The translations under genes and the position numbers were made by a program. Below, one piece after another: positions 15,824 through 25,064 of a stretch of DNA of 64,000 nt (position 1 is its first letter; every line of letters starts with the position of its first letter). The notes beneath the pieces are model-generated. The model saw nothing but the letters and a program-made list of their open reading frames with translations, had not been told where the DNA came from and ran no database searches. This DNA is from HRBIN12 sp964447335 (GTDB lineage Bacteria; Actinomycetota; UBA4738; HRBIN12): positions 1 to 64,000 of the forward strand of contig CAYUSA010000002.1 in assembly GCA_964447335.1 (NCBI GenBank), written 5' to 3'.

Positions 15824-17362
15824 TCAGGAGTCGAGGCGCGGGAACAGAGCGCCCGCTTTCGTCGTGCTCGTGCCGGGCTGCAGCAGACCCCATGCGACGG
15901 CCTCGGGCACGTGCTGATGCCCGAGCGGCTCGCCGATGCCGAGCTGCTCCCACAGGCGCTCGGCCGCACCCGGCATGATCGGCTGGATCAAGATCGCGAG
16001 GATCCGGAGCGTCTCGGCCGCCGCGTACAGGACCGAGCCGACCTCGTCCCGCCGACCCTCGTCTTTCACGGCCTTCCACGGCTCCTTCTCGACCAGGTAC
16101 TGGTTCGCTCGGGTCACGATGTCCCAGACGGCCGCCAGCGCTCGGTGCGGTTGGATCTGGAGCATCAGCTCGTCGTACCGGCGAGCGGCGTCCGCGACGA
16201 CCGACGGGAGGTCCGCGGCCGCACCCTCGACCGTCGGTTCAGGGACCTGCCCGTCGAAGTACGCGCCCAGCATCGCGAGCACCCGACTCGCGAGGTTCCC
16301 CAACCCGTTCGCGAGGTCGGCGTTGTGCCGATGGGTCATCGCCTCCCAGGAGAAGCTCCCATCCTCGCCGAAGCGGATGTCCCGCATGAAGTAGTAGCGG
16401 TAGGAGTCCGCCCCGAAGTGGTCGATCACCTGGAAGGGGTGGATCCCCGTGAGCTTCGTCTTGGACATCTTCTCCCCGCCCACGAGCAGGTACCCGTGGA
16501 CCCAGACCTGCTCGGGTGGCGCTACCCCCGCCGCCATCAGCATCGCCGGCCAGTAGACGGCGTGGAACCGGACGATCTCCTTGGCCATGAGATGGACGTT
16601 CGCCGGCCACACCTGCCCGAACCGCTGGGGGTCATCGGCGTACCCGGCGGCGGTGATGTAGTTGGTCAGCGCATCGAACCAGACGTAGCAGACATGGCTC
16701 GGGTCCCACGGCAGCGGGATCCCCCAGTCGAAGGACGTCCGGCTGATGGAGAAGTCCTGGAGCCCGCCCCGGACGAGCGAGAGGACCTCGTTGCGGCGGG
16801 TCTCGGGCTGCACGGCCCGCGGGTTCGCCTCGTAGTGCTCGAGGAGCCGGTCCGCGTACGCCGAGAGGCGGAAGAAGTAGTTGTCCTCACGCATCAGCTC
16901 CACGGGTCGGTCGTGGACCGGGCAGTTGCCGTCCACGAGGTCGTCCTCGACGTAGTAGGCCTCGCAGGACACGCAGTACAGACCCTCGTACGTGCCGAGG
17001 TAGATGTCGTCGCGGCCGTTCGCACGGACGGTCTCGAGCAACTTGGCGACGGCCGTCTGGTGCCGGGGCTCGGTGGTTCGGATGTAGTCGTCGTACGCGA
17101 TGTCGAGCCGCGCCCAGACCTCGCGCCACTTCGGGTCGATGCTGTCGACCCACGCTTGAGGGTCCATCCCGGCGGCCTCGGCCGCGCGCTGGAGCTTCAG
17201 GCCGTGCTCGTCCACCCCGGTGAGGTGGAAGACCTGCTCGCCGCGGAGGCGGTGGTAGCGCGCGATGAAGTCCACCGCCACGGAGGTGTACGCGTGGCCG
17301 ATGTGGGGTACGTCGTTCGGGTAGTAGATCGGCGTCGTGATGTAGAAGACGTCGCGGCCCAT
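15824..17362 (-). CDS. metG: Methionyl-tRNA synthetase
   Basis: MetG charges initiator and elongator tRNA-Met. The 512-residue class I synthetase has the HIGH motif as 'VPHIGHAYTSV', a KMSKS variant 'GGEKMSKTKL', and a knuckle insert ('CVSCEAYYVE' with 'GNCPVHDRP', where the last ligand is His rather than Cys). The anticodon-binding helices end the protein. The frame is open far upstream, but ATG 17360-17362 is chosen because a TACGAT box (17373-17378) lies 10 bases before it; an in-frame ATG four codons earlier would overlap that box. Confidence 0.96.
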   Translation of the reverse strand: MGRDVFYITTPIYYPNDVPHIGHAYTSVAVDFIARYHRLRGEQVFHLTGVDEHGLKLQRAAEAAGMDPQAWVDSIDPKWREVWARLDIAYDDYIRTTEPRHQTAVAKLLETVRANGRDDIYLGTYEGLYCVSCEAYYVEDDLVDGNCPVHDRPVELMREDNYFFRLSAYADRLLEHYEANPRAVQPETRRNEVLSLVRGGLQDFSISRTSFDWGIPLPWDPSHVCYVWFDALTNYITAAGYADDPQRFGQVWPANVHLMAKEIVRFHAVYWPAMLMAAGVAPPEQVWVHGYLLVGGEKMSKTKLTGIHPFQVIDHFGADSYRYYFMRDIRFGEDGSFSWEAMTHRHNADLANGLGNLASRVLAMLGAYFDGQVPEPTVEGAAADLPSVVADAARRYDELMLQIQPHRALAAVWDIVTRANQYLVEKEPWKAVKDEGRRDEVGSVLYAAAETLRILAILIQPIMPGAAERLWEQLGIGEPLGHQHVPEAVAWGLLQPGTSTTKAGALFPRLDS

Positions 17363-17430
17363 GACGGGCGCCATCGTACCGGACCCCGTGGCGGCGCCTG
17401 TGCTCGGCTGTGTTGCTAGTCTGGTACAGA

Positions 17431-18243
17431 CTAGCGGGCGGGGAGACAGCCGGCGTCGCGGCCGAGGGCCTGCAGACCCTCGAGGTCGCCGGGGCCCCAG
17501 TCCGACAGCGAGAGGTCCGGATGCGAGACCTCGGAGACCTCGGGCGACCACATCAGCTCCTCGGGCGAGGCCACGTGTGCGAGCCCCATCACGTGGCCGA
17601 GCTCGTGCAGGAGGATCATGCCCTCGCTGTAACGCATGCCGAAGCCACTCTGGAGCCGCTCCCCCGCGTCCATCGCGATGACGCCGCTCACGTACTCGCG
17701 CGCGAGGTCGCCGAACCCCCGGTACGGGATGCCGAACGCCGCCGCCTTCTTCGTGTCGGCGACGAAGTTGAAGTGCTCGTGCGGGACCCACTCGATCAGC
17801 AGCGGCAGGTAGCGGGGCTCGCCGGGGATCCGGCTCTGGAACGCTCGGCCGAGCTGCATGTCGACCGTGCGGGCGGTGGTGCCGTCCTCGACGAACTCGA
17901 TGCCCGTGGCCTCCGAGGCGCGGGCGATCGCCTCGCGGACGTCGTCGATCGCGCCGGCCGGCGCGTTGTCGAGGTTCACCTCGTAGTGGATCGGCTGGCA
18001 CGGGTTCCATCGGTACGGCCCGTCGGGCGATCTGCCGAGGAAGGCGTGGACGCCGGCGGTCTGCTCCTGGTGCGCCGGCCACACCGAGACGCCGAGCTGC
18101 GCGACGACGGTGACCACCAGGAGCGCAGCCACCACGACGATCGGCCACCTCCGGCGGCGCCGCGACGGCAACGGGGGTGGCGCGATGTCCGGTCGCGGCG
18201 GGACGAGGACCCGTGGTGGTGGCGGCGGGAGCGGCGCGCTCAT
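17431..18243 (-). CDS. Membrane-anchored matrixin-type zinc metalloprotease
   Basis: The 270-residue protein has a proline-rich cytoplasmic tail (1-28), an RRRRRW-flanked membrane helix (about 33-52) and an extracytoplasmic domain. The zinc motif 'LLHELGHVMGLAH' matches HExxHxxGxxH, and 'EELMWSPEV' supplies a Met-turn, so it belongs to the metzincin/matrixin clan. Its substrate is unknown; cell-envelope or secreted proteins are likely. A TACCAT box (18250-18255) lies six bases before the ATG, so the transcript looks leaderless and separate from rsmI upstream. Confidence 0.83.
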   Translation of the reverse strand: MSAPLPPPPPRVLVPPRPDIAPPPLPSRRRRRWPIVVVAALLVVTVVAQLGVSVWPAHQEQTAGVHAFLGRSPDGPYRWNPCQPIHYEVNLDNAPAGAIDDVREAIARASEATGIEFVEDGTTARTVDMQLGRAFQSRIPGEPRYLPLLIEWVPHEHFNFVADTKKAAAFGIPYRGFGDLAREYVSGVIAMDAGERLQSGFGMRYSEGMILLHELGHVMGLAHVASPEELMWSPEVSEVSHPDLSLSDWGPGDLEGLQALGRDAGCLPAR

Positions 18244-18258
18244 GGCTCGATGGTAGGA

Positions 18259-19083
18259 CTACGGCGCGTGGAGCAGGGCCGTGTAGATCTCGTTCGCCCC
18301 TGCGCCGCGCTTGCGGGCGATCTCGCTCGCCGCCTGCCGCTTCTTCCACCCGCCCTCGACGAGCGCTCGCGCCTCGTCGACGAGGTCCTCGAGGGAAGGC
18401 GTGCCGGCGTCGGTCGCGCCCTCGAGCACGATGACGACCTCGCCCTTCAGGTTGGCGTCGGCGAGGCGCGCGAGCACCTCGGAGGTCCGCCCTCGGACGA
18501 CCTCCTCGTGCAGCTTCGTGAGCTCGCGCGCGAGAGCCATCCGGCGGTCGCCGAGCTCCACGAGCACGTCGCGAAGGAGCGTCGCCACCCGGTGGGGCGA
18601 CTCGAACAGGACGGCGGTGCGCGGATCGTTCCGCATCGCGGCGAGGCGGGCGCGCCGCTCGCCGGCCTTGCGCGGCAGGAAGCCCTCGAACACGAACCGG
18701 TCGGTCGGCAGGCCCGAGACGACGAGCGCCGCGATCACCGACGAGGGTCCCGGCACGACGCGTACGTCGATGCCCTCCTCGACGCATGCGCGGACGAGCG
18801 GGAACCCCGGATCCGAGACGATCGGCATCCCGGCATCGGAGACGACCGCGACGTCCTTGCCGGCGCGGAGCGCGCGCAGGAGCTCCTCGCTTCGCACGCG
18901 CTCGTTGCCCTCGAACAGCGAGACCGTCTTGGCCTTGATCCCGAACGCCAGGAGGAGCCGGCCGGTTCGGCGCGTGTCCTCGGCCGCGACGAGGTCGACG
19001 CTCTTCAGCGTCTCGCGGGCCCGGTCGCTCATGTCGCCGAGATTCCCGATCGGCGTGCCCACCAGGAACAGGGTGCCGCTCAC
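18259..19083 (-). CDS. rsmI: 16S rRNA (cytidine-1402-2'-O)-methyltransferase
   Basis: RsmI methylates C1402 of 16S rRNA in the decoding centre. The 274-residue tetrapyrrole-methylase-fold protein shows 'LFLVGTPIGNLGDMSDRARE', 'VAAEDTRRTGRLL', 'VSDAGMPIVSDPGFPLVRA' and 'VVPGPSSVIAALVVSGLPTD'. The C-terminal 'WKKRQAASEIARKRG' is also typical. The GTG at 19081-19083 begins at the conserved start. It points away from the DUF3052/PMT genes; rsmI divergent from pmt is a familiar actinobacterial arrangement. Confidence 0.94.
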   Translation of the reverse strand: MSGTLFLVGTPIGNLGDMSDRARETLKSVDLVAAEDTRRTGRLLLAFGIKAKTVSLFEGNERVRSEELLRALRAGKDVAVVSDAGMPIVSDPGFPLVRACVEEGIDVRVVPGPSSVIAALVVSGLPTDRFVFEGFLPRKAGERRARLAAMRNDPRTAVLFESPHRVATLLRDVLVELGDRRMALARELTKLHEEVVRGRTSEVLARLADANLKGEVVIVLEGATDAGTPSLEDLVDEARALVEGGWKKRQAASEIARKRGAGANEIYTALLHAP

Positions 19084-19160
19084 GCCCCGATGGTCCCACG
19101 GACGGGGCTCGGTCAGAACGGCCGAACGGCGTACGACGTCCCGGTATCGTTCCGAGCGCG

Positions 19161-19580
19161 ATGGCGAGCGGGCACAAGGACTACTCCGGCACTCCCCTGC
19201 CGAGGAAGCTCGGGGTCCGTGAGGGCTCTCGTGTCCTCCTCGTCGGTGCGCCTCCCGGCTTCGAGCTCGGCGCGCTCCCACCGGCGGTCGAGCTCGCGCG
19301 GACGGCTCGGGGGCCACTCGACGTCGTCGTGCTGTTCGTGACCGAGCGCTCGGAGCTCCAACGGCGGTTCGCGCGCCTCGCGTCGGCGCTCGATCCGGCG
19401 GGGCGGCTGTGGGTGGCATGGCCGAAGAAGGCCTCGGGGGTCCCGACCGATCTCAGCTTCGAGGTGGTCCAGGGGCACGGGCTGGCGACCGGCCTCGTCG
19501 ACAACAAGTCGGCCTCGGTCACCGAGGTGTTCCAGGGGCTGCAGTTCGTGGTGCGGCTGAAGGACCGGCCGAGGGGCTGA
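19161..19580 (+). CDS. DUF3052 family protein
   Basis: A 139-residue soluble protein with the family layout: an N-terminal 'YSGTPLPRKLGVREGSRVLL', a central segment for a Rossmann-like half ('VVVLFVTERSELQRRFARLA'), the conserved 'LWVAWPKKASGVPTDL' and 'GLVDNKSASVTEVFQGLQFV'. No biochemical function is established for the family to my knowledge. A TATCGT box (19145-19150) lies ten bases before the ATG. It stands 40 bases upstream of the mannosyltransferase, which has its own box. Confidence 0.8.
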   Translation: MASGHKDYSGTPLPRKLGVREGSRVLLVGAPPGFELGALPPAVELARTARGPLDVVVLFVTERSELQRRFARLASALDPAGRLWVAWPKKASGVPTDLSFEVVQGHGLATGLVDNKSASVTEVFQGLQFVVRLKDRPRG

Positions 19581-19620
19581 GGTCCCTCGGGACCGCGACC
19601 CCCTCGCGTACCATCGCCGC

Positions 19621-21060
19621 GTGCGCTCCGTGCTCCGATGGGTGAACCGGCCGGTCGTCGCGCTCGTCGCGGTGGGCATCATCGCGGGCGGGGTGCGGCT
19701 CGTGCACCTCACCTATCCCGAGCAACGGATCTTCGACGAGTACTACTACTCCAAGTCCGCGTGCATCTTCCTCGGGTACCCGAACGCCCGCTGCGACGTG
19801 AACAGCGACCCCGAGCGCTACTGGCGGCGCGAGCGCAACGACACCGGCGCGTGGGTCCATCCGCCGCTCGGTAAGTGGGCCGTCGCCGCGGGCGAGGCGG
19901 CGTTCGGCACCGACTCCTTCGGCTGGCGCATCTCGGCCGTCGTGTTCGGCACCGCGAGCGTCGTCATGCTCGCCGGCATCGCGCAACTCCTGTTCGGCAG
20001 CGCGCTCTGGACCTTCGTCGCCGGCCTCCTGCTCGCGACCGAGAACCTCAACTTCGTCCAGTCGCGCGTCGCGATGCTCGACATCTTCGTCACGACGTGG
20101 GTCGTCGCCGGGTTCCTGCTCCTGCTCCTCGACCGGCGCTGGATCGACCGGCGCACGTTCGGGAGCGGCGAGCCTCCCGAGGAGGCGGCGGAGGCCGAGG
20201 TCACCGTTCGGTTCCCCGAACCTCTCTGGCGGCCCTGGAGGCTGGCGGCGGGGGCGGCGTTCGGCGCGGCCGTCGCCACGAAGTGGTCGGGGCTCACGGG
20301 AGTCGCGGCGGCCGTTGTCCTGTCTCTGCTGTGGGAGAGGACCCGGCGTCGGCGGGTGGGGGTGGAGCGGGCTTGGTGGAGGGCCTTGCAGGCGGAGGGG
20401 TTCGGGATCGTCATCTCGTTGCTGGTGGTGCCAGCGGCCGTGTACGTGGCTTCCTATCTGCAGTGGTTCTTGATGAACGGGTGGGACATCGCGGGGTGGA
20501 TGCGGCTGCAAGGAGCGATCGCGAGCTACCACGAGGGGCTGAGCGTCCTGGACGAGGCCGGCAAGCCGATCCATCCGTACCTGTCCGAGGCGTGGAAGTG
20601 GCCCCTTCTCTGGCGGCCGGTCCTCTACTACTCGAGCTACCCGATCGAGGGGTTGCGCAAGGTGATCTACGCGAACGGCAACCCGGCGATCTTCTGGGGA
20701 AGCCTGCTCGCGGTGCCGTTCGCGCTTCTTCGATGGCGTCACAAGCGGGACTGGCGTGCCGGATTCGTCGCGCTCGCCGTGCTCGGGCTGTACGGTCCGT
20801 GGCTGTTCGTCTCGCGGCCGCAGTTCCTGTTCTACGCGACGCCGATCTCGCCGTTCCTCGTGCTCGCCTGCGTCTACGCGCTGCGTGACGTCTCCGTGCT
20901 GCACGTCGCCGGCTCGCGCTCGCGGCCCTACCTGCCGTTCGCGGTCGGGTTCGTCCTCGTCTCGGTCGGGCTGTTCGTCTGGTTCTGGCCGGCGCTCACC
21001 GGGGGGCCGCTGTCGGACGCGGCGTTCCGCCTGCGCGCGTGGTTCCCGACCTGGACCTGA
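19621..21060 (+). CDS. pmt: Dolichyl-phosphate-mannose-type protein mannosyltransferase (PMT, GT39)
   Basis: PMT proteins transfer mannose from a polyprenyl carrier to Ser/Thr of exported proteins. The 479-residue multi-pass protein has the first-loop acidic pair in 'RIFDEYYYSKSACI', 'GAWVHPPLGKWAVAAGEAAF', and 'SRVAMLDIFVTTWVV', in family order, with about ten hydrophobic helices. A TACCAT box (19609-19614) sits six bases before the GTG start, with no ribosome site, so the mRNA is probably leaderless. Secreted proteins such as the matrixin upstream are potential acceptors (inference). Confidence 0.9.
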   Translation: MRSVLRWVNRPVVALVAVGIIAGGVRLVHLTYPEQRIFDEYYYSKSACIFLGYPNARCDVNSDPERYWRRERNDTGAWVHPPLGKWAVAAGEAAFGTDSFGWRISAVVFGTASVVMLAGIAQLLFGSALWTFVAGLLLATENLNFVQSRVAMLDIFVTTWVVAGFLLLLLDRRWIDRRTFGSGEPPEEAAEAEVTVRFPEPLWRPWRLAAGAAFGAAVATKWSGLTGVAAAVVLSLLWERTRRRRVGVERAWWRALQAEGFGIVISLLVVPAAVYVASYLQWFLMNGWDIAGWMRLQGAIASYHEGLSVLDEAGKPIHPYLSEAWKWPLLWRPVLYYSSYPIEGLRKVIYANGNPAIFWGSLLAVPFALLRWRHKRDWRAGFVALAVLGLYGPWLFVSRPQFLFYATPISPFLVLACVYALRDVSVLHVAGSRSRPYLPFAVGFVLVSVGLFVWFWPALTGGPLSDAAFRLRAWFPTWT

Positions 21061-21125
21061 CCGCTCCCGCCGCAGCGGCGGCAGGGCCGGGCACCCGCCG
21101 GCCGGGCCGATAGGATTGCCCGCCG

Positions 21126-23105
21126 ATGGCCCGCGAGGACGTCTTCATCGAGATGGCGGACGGCGTGCGTCTCGCCGCGACCCTGTACGTGCCCGAGGGT
21201 GACGGCCCGTGGCCCGCGCTGCTCGAGGCCCTGCCGTATCGCAAGGACGACCTCACGGCGGGCTACCGGCCCGAGTACGAGCGCTTCGCGGCCGAGTTCG
21301 GCTACCTCGTCTGCCGGCTCGACATCCGCGGCACCGGCTCCTCGGAAGGCATCGCCCCCGGCGAGTACACGGCGCAGGAGCTCGACGACCTCGAGCGGGT
21401 GATCGCGTGGCTCGCCGCGCAGCCGTGGTCGAACGGCAACGTCGGGATGTACGGCACCTCGTGGTCGGGATTCAACTCGCTCGCCGTCGCGATGCGCCGA
21501 CCGCCGGCGCTGAAGGCCATCTGCTCGATCTTCGCCTCGGACGACCGGTACGCCGACGACGTCCACTACTTCGGTGGCGCGCTCAAGCAGCTCGACCACG
21601 CGGACTGGCCGCTCTACATGTTCCTGGAGAACGTCCTGCCGCCGGTGCCGCGCGTCTACGGTGACGGCTGGCGCGAGCTCTGGGAGCAGCGGCTGCGCGA
21701 TGCCGAGCCGTGGGTGCTCCGCCAGCTCGAGGAGCAGACGTACTCCGACTACTGGAAGCAGAGCTCGCTCCGCGAGGACTACGCGTCCATCGAGGCCGCA
21801 ACGATGCTCGTCTGCGGCTGGACCGACGGCTACAAGAACATCTCGCTCCGCGGGATGGAGCACCTGCGATGCCCGAAGCGGCTGCTGTTCGGCCCGTGGT
21901 CGCACGCCGCCATCGAGACCTGCCGACCCGGCCCGAACATCGACCTCGTGCCCGAGATGGCGCGGTGGTGGGACCGGTGGCTGAAGGGCCTCGACAACGG
22001 TGTCGACCGCGAGCCGCCGATCACGCTGTTCGTCCGGCGCCCGACGGAGCCCGCCCACGACCTCCGCGAGATGAACGGGGAGTGGCGCTTCGAGCCGGGC
22101 TGGCCGCTCGAGCGCAGCGGCGAGACGCCGATGCCCCTCGGCAACGCGCGGACACCGGGACGCGGGTCGGTGCCCTCGGACGAGATCGAGGTCCGCGGCG
22201 ACGTCGGCTGGACCGCCTGGATCAGCTGCGCGGGAGGGCTTCCGTGGGGCCAGCCGATGGACCAGCGCCCGGACGAGGCCTACTCGCTCGTGTACGAGTG
22301 GGGACCGATGGAGCGCGAGGTCGAGATCCTCGGCTATCCACGGCTCGAGGTCACCGTGACGTCCTCGGCGCCCGTCGCGTACCTGTCCGCGAAGCTCTGC
22401 GACGTGTTCCCCGACGGCACGTCGGCGCTCGTGACCCGAGGGCTGCTGAACCTCACCCACCGCGACTCGCGCGAGGAGCCCTCGCCGCTCGAGCCGGGCA
22501 CCGCGTACCGCGTGCGGTTCGAGCTCGAGGTCGCCTCGTGGGTCTTCGAGCCGGGGCACCGGATCCGCCTCGACCTCGCGGGAACCGACTGGCCGAACGT
22601 CTGGCCGCCGCCCGGCCCTGTGACGCTCACGGTCGAGCGCGCGGGCTCGGCGATCGTGCTCCCGACGCTCGAGGGGCACTCCCCGATCGCCGAGCGCCCC
22701 GACCTCCCGGCGCCGACGCGCGAGGCGGCCCCGCTCGAGTCCTCGCGCGGCGGGGAGATGGACGGCGTCACGTGGCGGATCGAGCACGACGTCCTCGCGC
22801 GAGAGACGCGAGCGATCACCGCCTACGGAGGGATCACCGAGGCCGACGAGGGCCGCCCGAAGACCGAGGAGCGGTACGAGGGCACGGTCGGCGTCTCGAC
22901 AGAGGATCCGGGCCGTGCGTGGGTGGAGGCGCGAGCGACGAACACGCTGCACTTCCCCGAGGCGACGGTCGCCGGTCAGGCGCGGTGGACGATCCGCAGC
23001 GACGCGGACGCCTACCACCTCGAGATCGACGTCGAGCTCGAGGAGGACGGCGAGCCCCGCTGGTCCCGCCGCTGGGAGCGCCGGATCCTCCGGCACCTCC
23101 AGTAG
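21126..23105 (+). CDS. CocE/NonD family serine hydrolase (X-Pro dipeptidyl-peptidase S15 type)
   Basis: A 659-residue alpha/beta hydrolase that cleaves esters or acyl-prolyl bonds. The nucleophile is in 'GTSWSGFNSLA', the Asp in 'CGWTDGYKNIS' and the His in 'FGPWSHAAIE'. The early 'DGVRLAATLYVPEGDGPWPA' and a C-terminal jelly-roll part (from about residue 320) complete the family pattern. A C-terminal extension of about 100 residues follows, with an unfamiliar sequence. A TAGGAT box (21111-21116) precedes the ATG by nine bases. The stop codon abuts, with no gap, the stop of the convergent YbaK-type gene. Confidence 0.85.
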   Translation: MAREDVFIEMADGVRLAATLYVPEGDGPWPALLEALPYRKDDLTAGYRPEYERFAAEFGYLVCRLDIRGTGSSEGIAPGEYTAQELDDLERVIAWLAAQPWSNGNVGMYGTSWSGFNSLAVAMRRPPALKAICSIFASDDRYADDVHYFGGALKQLDHADWPLYMFLENVLPPVPRVYGDGWRELWEQRLRDAEPWVLRQLEEQTYSDYWKQSSLREDYASIEAATMLVCGWTDGYKNISLRGMEHLRCPKRLLFGPWSHAAIETCRPGPNIDLVPEMARWWDRWLKGLDNGVDREPPITLFVRRPTEPAHDLREMNGEWRFEPGWPLERSGETPMPLGNARTPGRGSVPSDEIEVRGDVGWTAWISCAGGLPWGQPMDQRPDEAYSLVYEWGPMEREVEILGYPRLEVTVTSSAPVAYLSAKLCDVFPDGTSALVTRGLLNLTHRDSREEPSPLEPGTAYRVRFELEVASWVFEPGHRIRLDLAGTDWPNVWPPPGPVTLTVERAGSAIVLPTLEGHSPIAERPDLPAPTREAAPLESSRGGEMDGVTWRIEHDVLARETRAITAYGGITEADEGRPKTEERYEGTVGVSTEDPGRAWVEARATNTLHFPEATVAGQARWTIRSDADAYHLEIDVELEEDGEPRWSRRWERRILRHLQ

Positions 23106-23600
23106 CTACGAGGACGCGGACGGCTGCGCGGCGGTCTTGCTCTCGGCCGTGAGCGCCGTGATGACGACCGGGTCCGTGCCGAACAGATCGCTCGTCGCCA
23201 TCTTGACCGACACGTCCTGCCGTCCCGCCGCGAACACGATCGACTCCCGCTCCGCCACCGCCGGGTCCACGTACATCGGCGCGAGGAGCAGCATCGACAT
23301 CGGCGGCAGCGCGCCGAGCTCGTAGTCCGGGAACGTCCGCTCGAGCTCGCGCTCGGTGGCCAGACGCACCTGGGGGTCGGCGGTCGCCTCGGCCGCGAGG
23401 TCCATGTCGAGCCGGCGCGACGCCGGGATGATCATGAGCGCCGGGCCGTAGTTCGCGATGACCACGATGGTCTTCACGACCTCGTCCATCGACAGGTGCA
23501 GCGTGTGCGCCTCGCCGGCCGCGGTGGTCGCCTTCGGGTGCGGGATCACGGTGAACGTGACGCCACGCCCTTGGAGGTAGTCCAAGACGTACGACATCAT
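23106..23600 (-). CDS. YbaK/EbsC-type aminoacyl-tRNA deacylase domain protein
   Basis: The 164-residue protein matches the YbaK/ProXp editing fold ('YLQGRGVTFTVIPHPKATTA', 'MDEVVKTIVVIANYGPALMI', 'YELGALPPMSMLL'). Such domains remove mischarged amino acids from tRNA. The Lys in 'VVKTIVV' and the G-x-x-P of 'GALPPM' fit the active-site region. Two adjacent ATGs are possible starts, both behind a GGAGGGG site; I use the first. The last 20 residues are low-complexity. It is convergent with the hydrolase gene, stop to stop. Confidence 0.75.
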   Translation of the reverse strand: MMSYVLDYLQGRGVTFTVIPHPKATTAAGEAHTLHLSMDEVVKTIVVIANYGPALMIIPASRRLDMDLAAEATADPQVRLATERELERTFPDYELGALPPMSMLLLAPMYVDPAVAERESIVFAAGRQDVSVKMATSDLFGTDPVVITALTAESKTAAQPSASS

Positions 23601-23684
23601 CCCCTCCCGTCTTCCGACCTCAGTGTATCCCGACCCCGGCGCGAGCGGGATAGTCCGAAGGGCCGAACCTGCAGCTCGGAGGCC

Positions 23685-24440
23685 CTAGTGGAAGCCGGGG
23701 AGGTGCTCCCGGAAGAGCAGGTAGCCGACCCCCGCGCCGACATCGAGCAGGAAGTGCGCGAGCACGAGCGGCCACGTCCGCCGGGTCCGGGCGAACACGA
23801 GCCCGAAGAGCGCGCCCATCGCGAGGTTCCCGGCGAACCCACCGAACCCCTGGTACAGGTGGTACGTCCCACGCAGGAGCGCGCTCAGGCCGACCGCGGC
23901 AAGGGGCGTGACGCGCAGCTGCTGCAGCCGCGTGATGAGGAACCCCGCGACGATGACCTCCTCGACGAGGGCGGCCTCGGTCGCATCGAGCAGCAGCACC
24001 GGGACCGTCCACCAGTGGCCGAGCGGCGGCACCGGCACGACGAACCGATTCACGCCGAGCGCGACCGCCCCGAGGTACACGCCGATGCCCCCGAGCCCGA
24101 CGACCAGGAAGAGCACGAGGCCCATCCCGAGGTCGCGCCTCGGCCGGTCCCACCCGAGGCCGATCGAGCCGAGGCCCTCGCCGCTGCGCCGCACGAGGTA
24201 CACGACGAGCCACACCGGCGCGAGGCCGAAGGTCACGCCCGCGAGCTGCCGCGCGAGCACCGTGGTCTGGCTGACCGACACGACGGTGACACCCTTGATC
24301 GGCGCCTCGACCACGCTGATGACCGCGTACACGGCGCTCGCGAGGAGCGAGAGCGAGAGCACGACGAGCGTCTCCTCCGCGATCGTCCTGCCCGGAACGG
24401 TCGCCGGAGGCGCGGCCGGCATGCCGGTACGGAGCGCCAT
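23685..24440 (-). CDS. CPBP family membrane protein (Abi/CAAX-protease-like)
   Basis: A 251-residue protein with about seven membrane helices. The family core is 'EAALVEEVIVAGFLITRL' (first motif with paired Glu; the usual Arg of EExxxR is replaced), 'GTYHLYQGFGGFAGN' (second motif) and 'WPLVLAHFLLDVGA' (His motif). CPBP proteins are intramembrane proteases or protease-like proteins with roles such as prenyl-protein processing or bacteriocin immunity. The role here is unknown. The ATG at 24438-24440 lies 53 bases from the divergent hypothetical gene. Confidence 0.82.
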   Translation of the reverse strand: MALRTGMPAAPPATVPGRTIAEETLVVLSLSLLASAVYAVISVVEAPIKGVTVVSVSQTTVLARQLAGVTFGLAPVWLVVYLVRRSGEGLGSIGLGWDRPRRDLGMGLVLFLVVGLGGIGVYLGAVALGVNRFVVPVPPLGHWWTVPVLLLDATEAALVEEVIVAGFLITRLQQLRVTPLAAVGLSALLRGTYHLYQGFGGFAGNLAMGALFGLVFARTRRTWPLVLAHFLLDVGAGVGYLLFREHLPGFH

Positions 24441-24493
24441 GGCGAACAGCCTACGGCCGGGCCGCGCCGGATCGTGAGGGATACTGGCGTCGT

Positions 24494-24994
24494 ATGGGCG
24501 GCGCCGACGACTTCGACGACCTCTCGCGGCCGAGCGGCGGCGAGGCGGGTGACCTCGCGGCACTCGTCGCCGGCGTGCTCGGCGAGGTCCCCGGCCGGCT
24601 CACCCTCGAGCCGGAGGGCGAGGAGATGGCCTGGCTCGTGCGCGACGGGGTGCGCCTGTCCCGGTGCAACACGCACGCGGTCTCGAGCGCCGACCCGGAG
24701 CGTCGCGCCGCGTTCGCGCGAGCGCTCGCGGACCTCGTGCGGCGCTTCGACGAGCTCCGCCCGACGATCGACGGGCTCGAGATCGGCCGCCGCTACGAGG
24801 TCGACTACAAGCACCAGAAGCTGCGCCGCATCTTCCGCGTGAAGGGCACGCTGCTCGAGGTCTCCGCGTGGCGCCCCGCCGACGGGCCGAGCGGCGGTGG
24901 GTGGACGCTCGCGCTCGAGTCCAAGCCTCGGTTCGGAGCGCCCTCGCGGTTCCAGGTGGAGACCGACGTGCTGACGCGCATCGTCCCGGCCTGA
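24494..24994 (+). CDS. Hypothetical protein
   Basis: A 166-residue acidic, soluble protein that I do not recognise. The first 40 residues are low-complexity and Gly/Asp-rich; the rest has regular charged segments ('RRYEVDYKHQKLRRIFRVKG') and a predicted beta-rich C-terminus ('WTLALESKPRFGAPSRFQVE'). It may be a real gene: GATACT (24480-24485) precedes the ATG by eight bases, like other leaderless genes here, and it diverges from the CPBP gene. No signal peptide or helix in the membrane is evident. Confidence 0.6.
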   Translation: MGGADDFDDLSRPSGGEAGDLAALVAGVLGEVPGRLTLEPEGEEMAWLVRDGVRLSRCNTHAVSSADPERRAAFARALADLVRRFDELRPTIDGLEIGRRYEVDYKHQKLRRIFRVKGTLLEVSAWRPADGPSGGGWTLALESKPRFGAPSRFQVETDVLTRIVPA

Positions 24995-25064
24995 GGGCGT
25001 CCCGGCATACACTTCGGCCCCAGCCTCGCGAGGAGACCACGGGCCAGGCGGGGTCGCCCAACTC

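Noticed and set aside
17360..17374. An earlier metG start four codons upstream (MAPVMGRD)
   Set aside because: That ATG overlaps the TACGAT -10-like box, so the later ATG at 17362 is the better start.
15824..19177. One giant fused protein spanning metG, the matrixin gene and rsmI
   Set aside because: A single frame is open over the whole stretch, but the matrixin and rsmI genes are read in other frames with full motifs; metG starts at 17362. High GC makes long chance open frames common.
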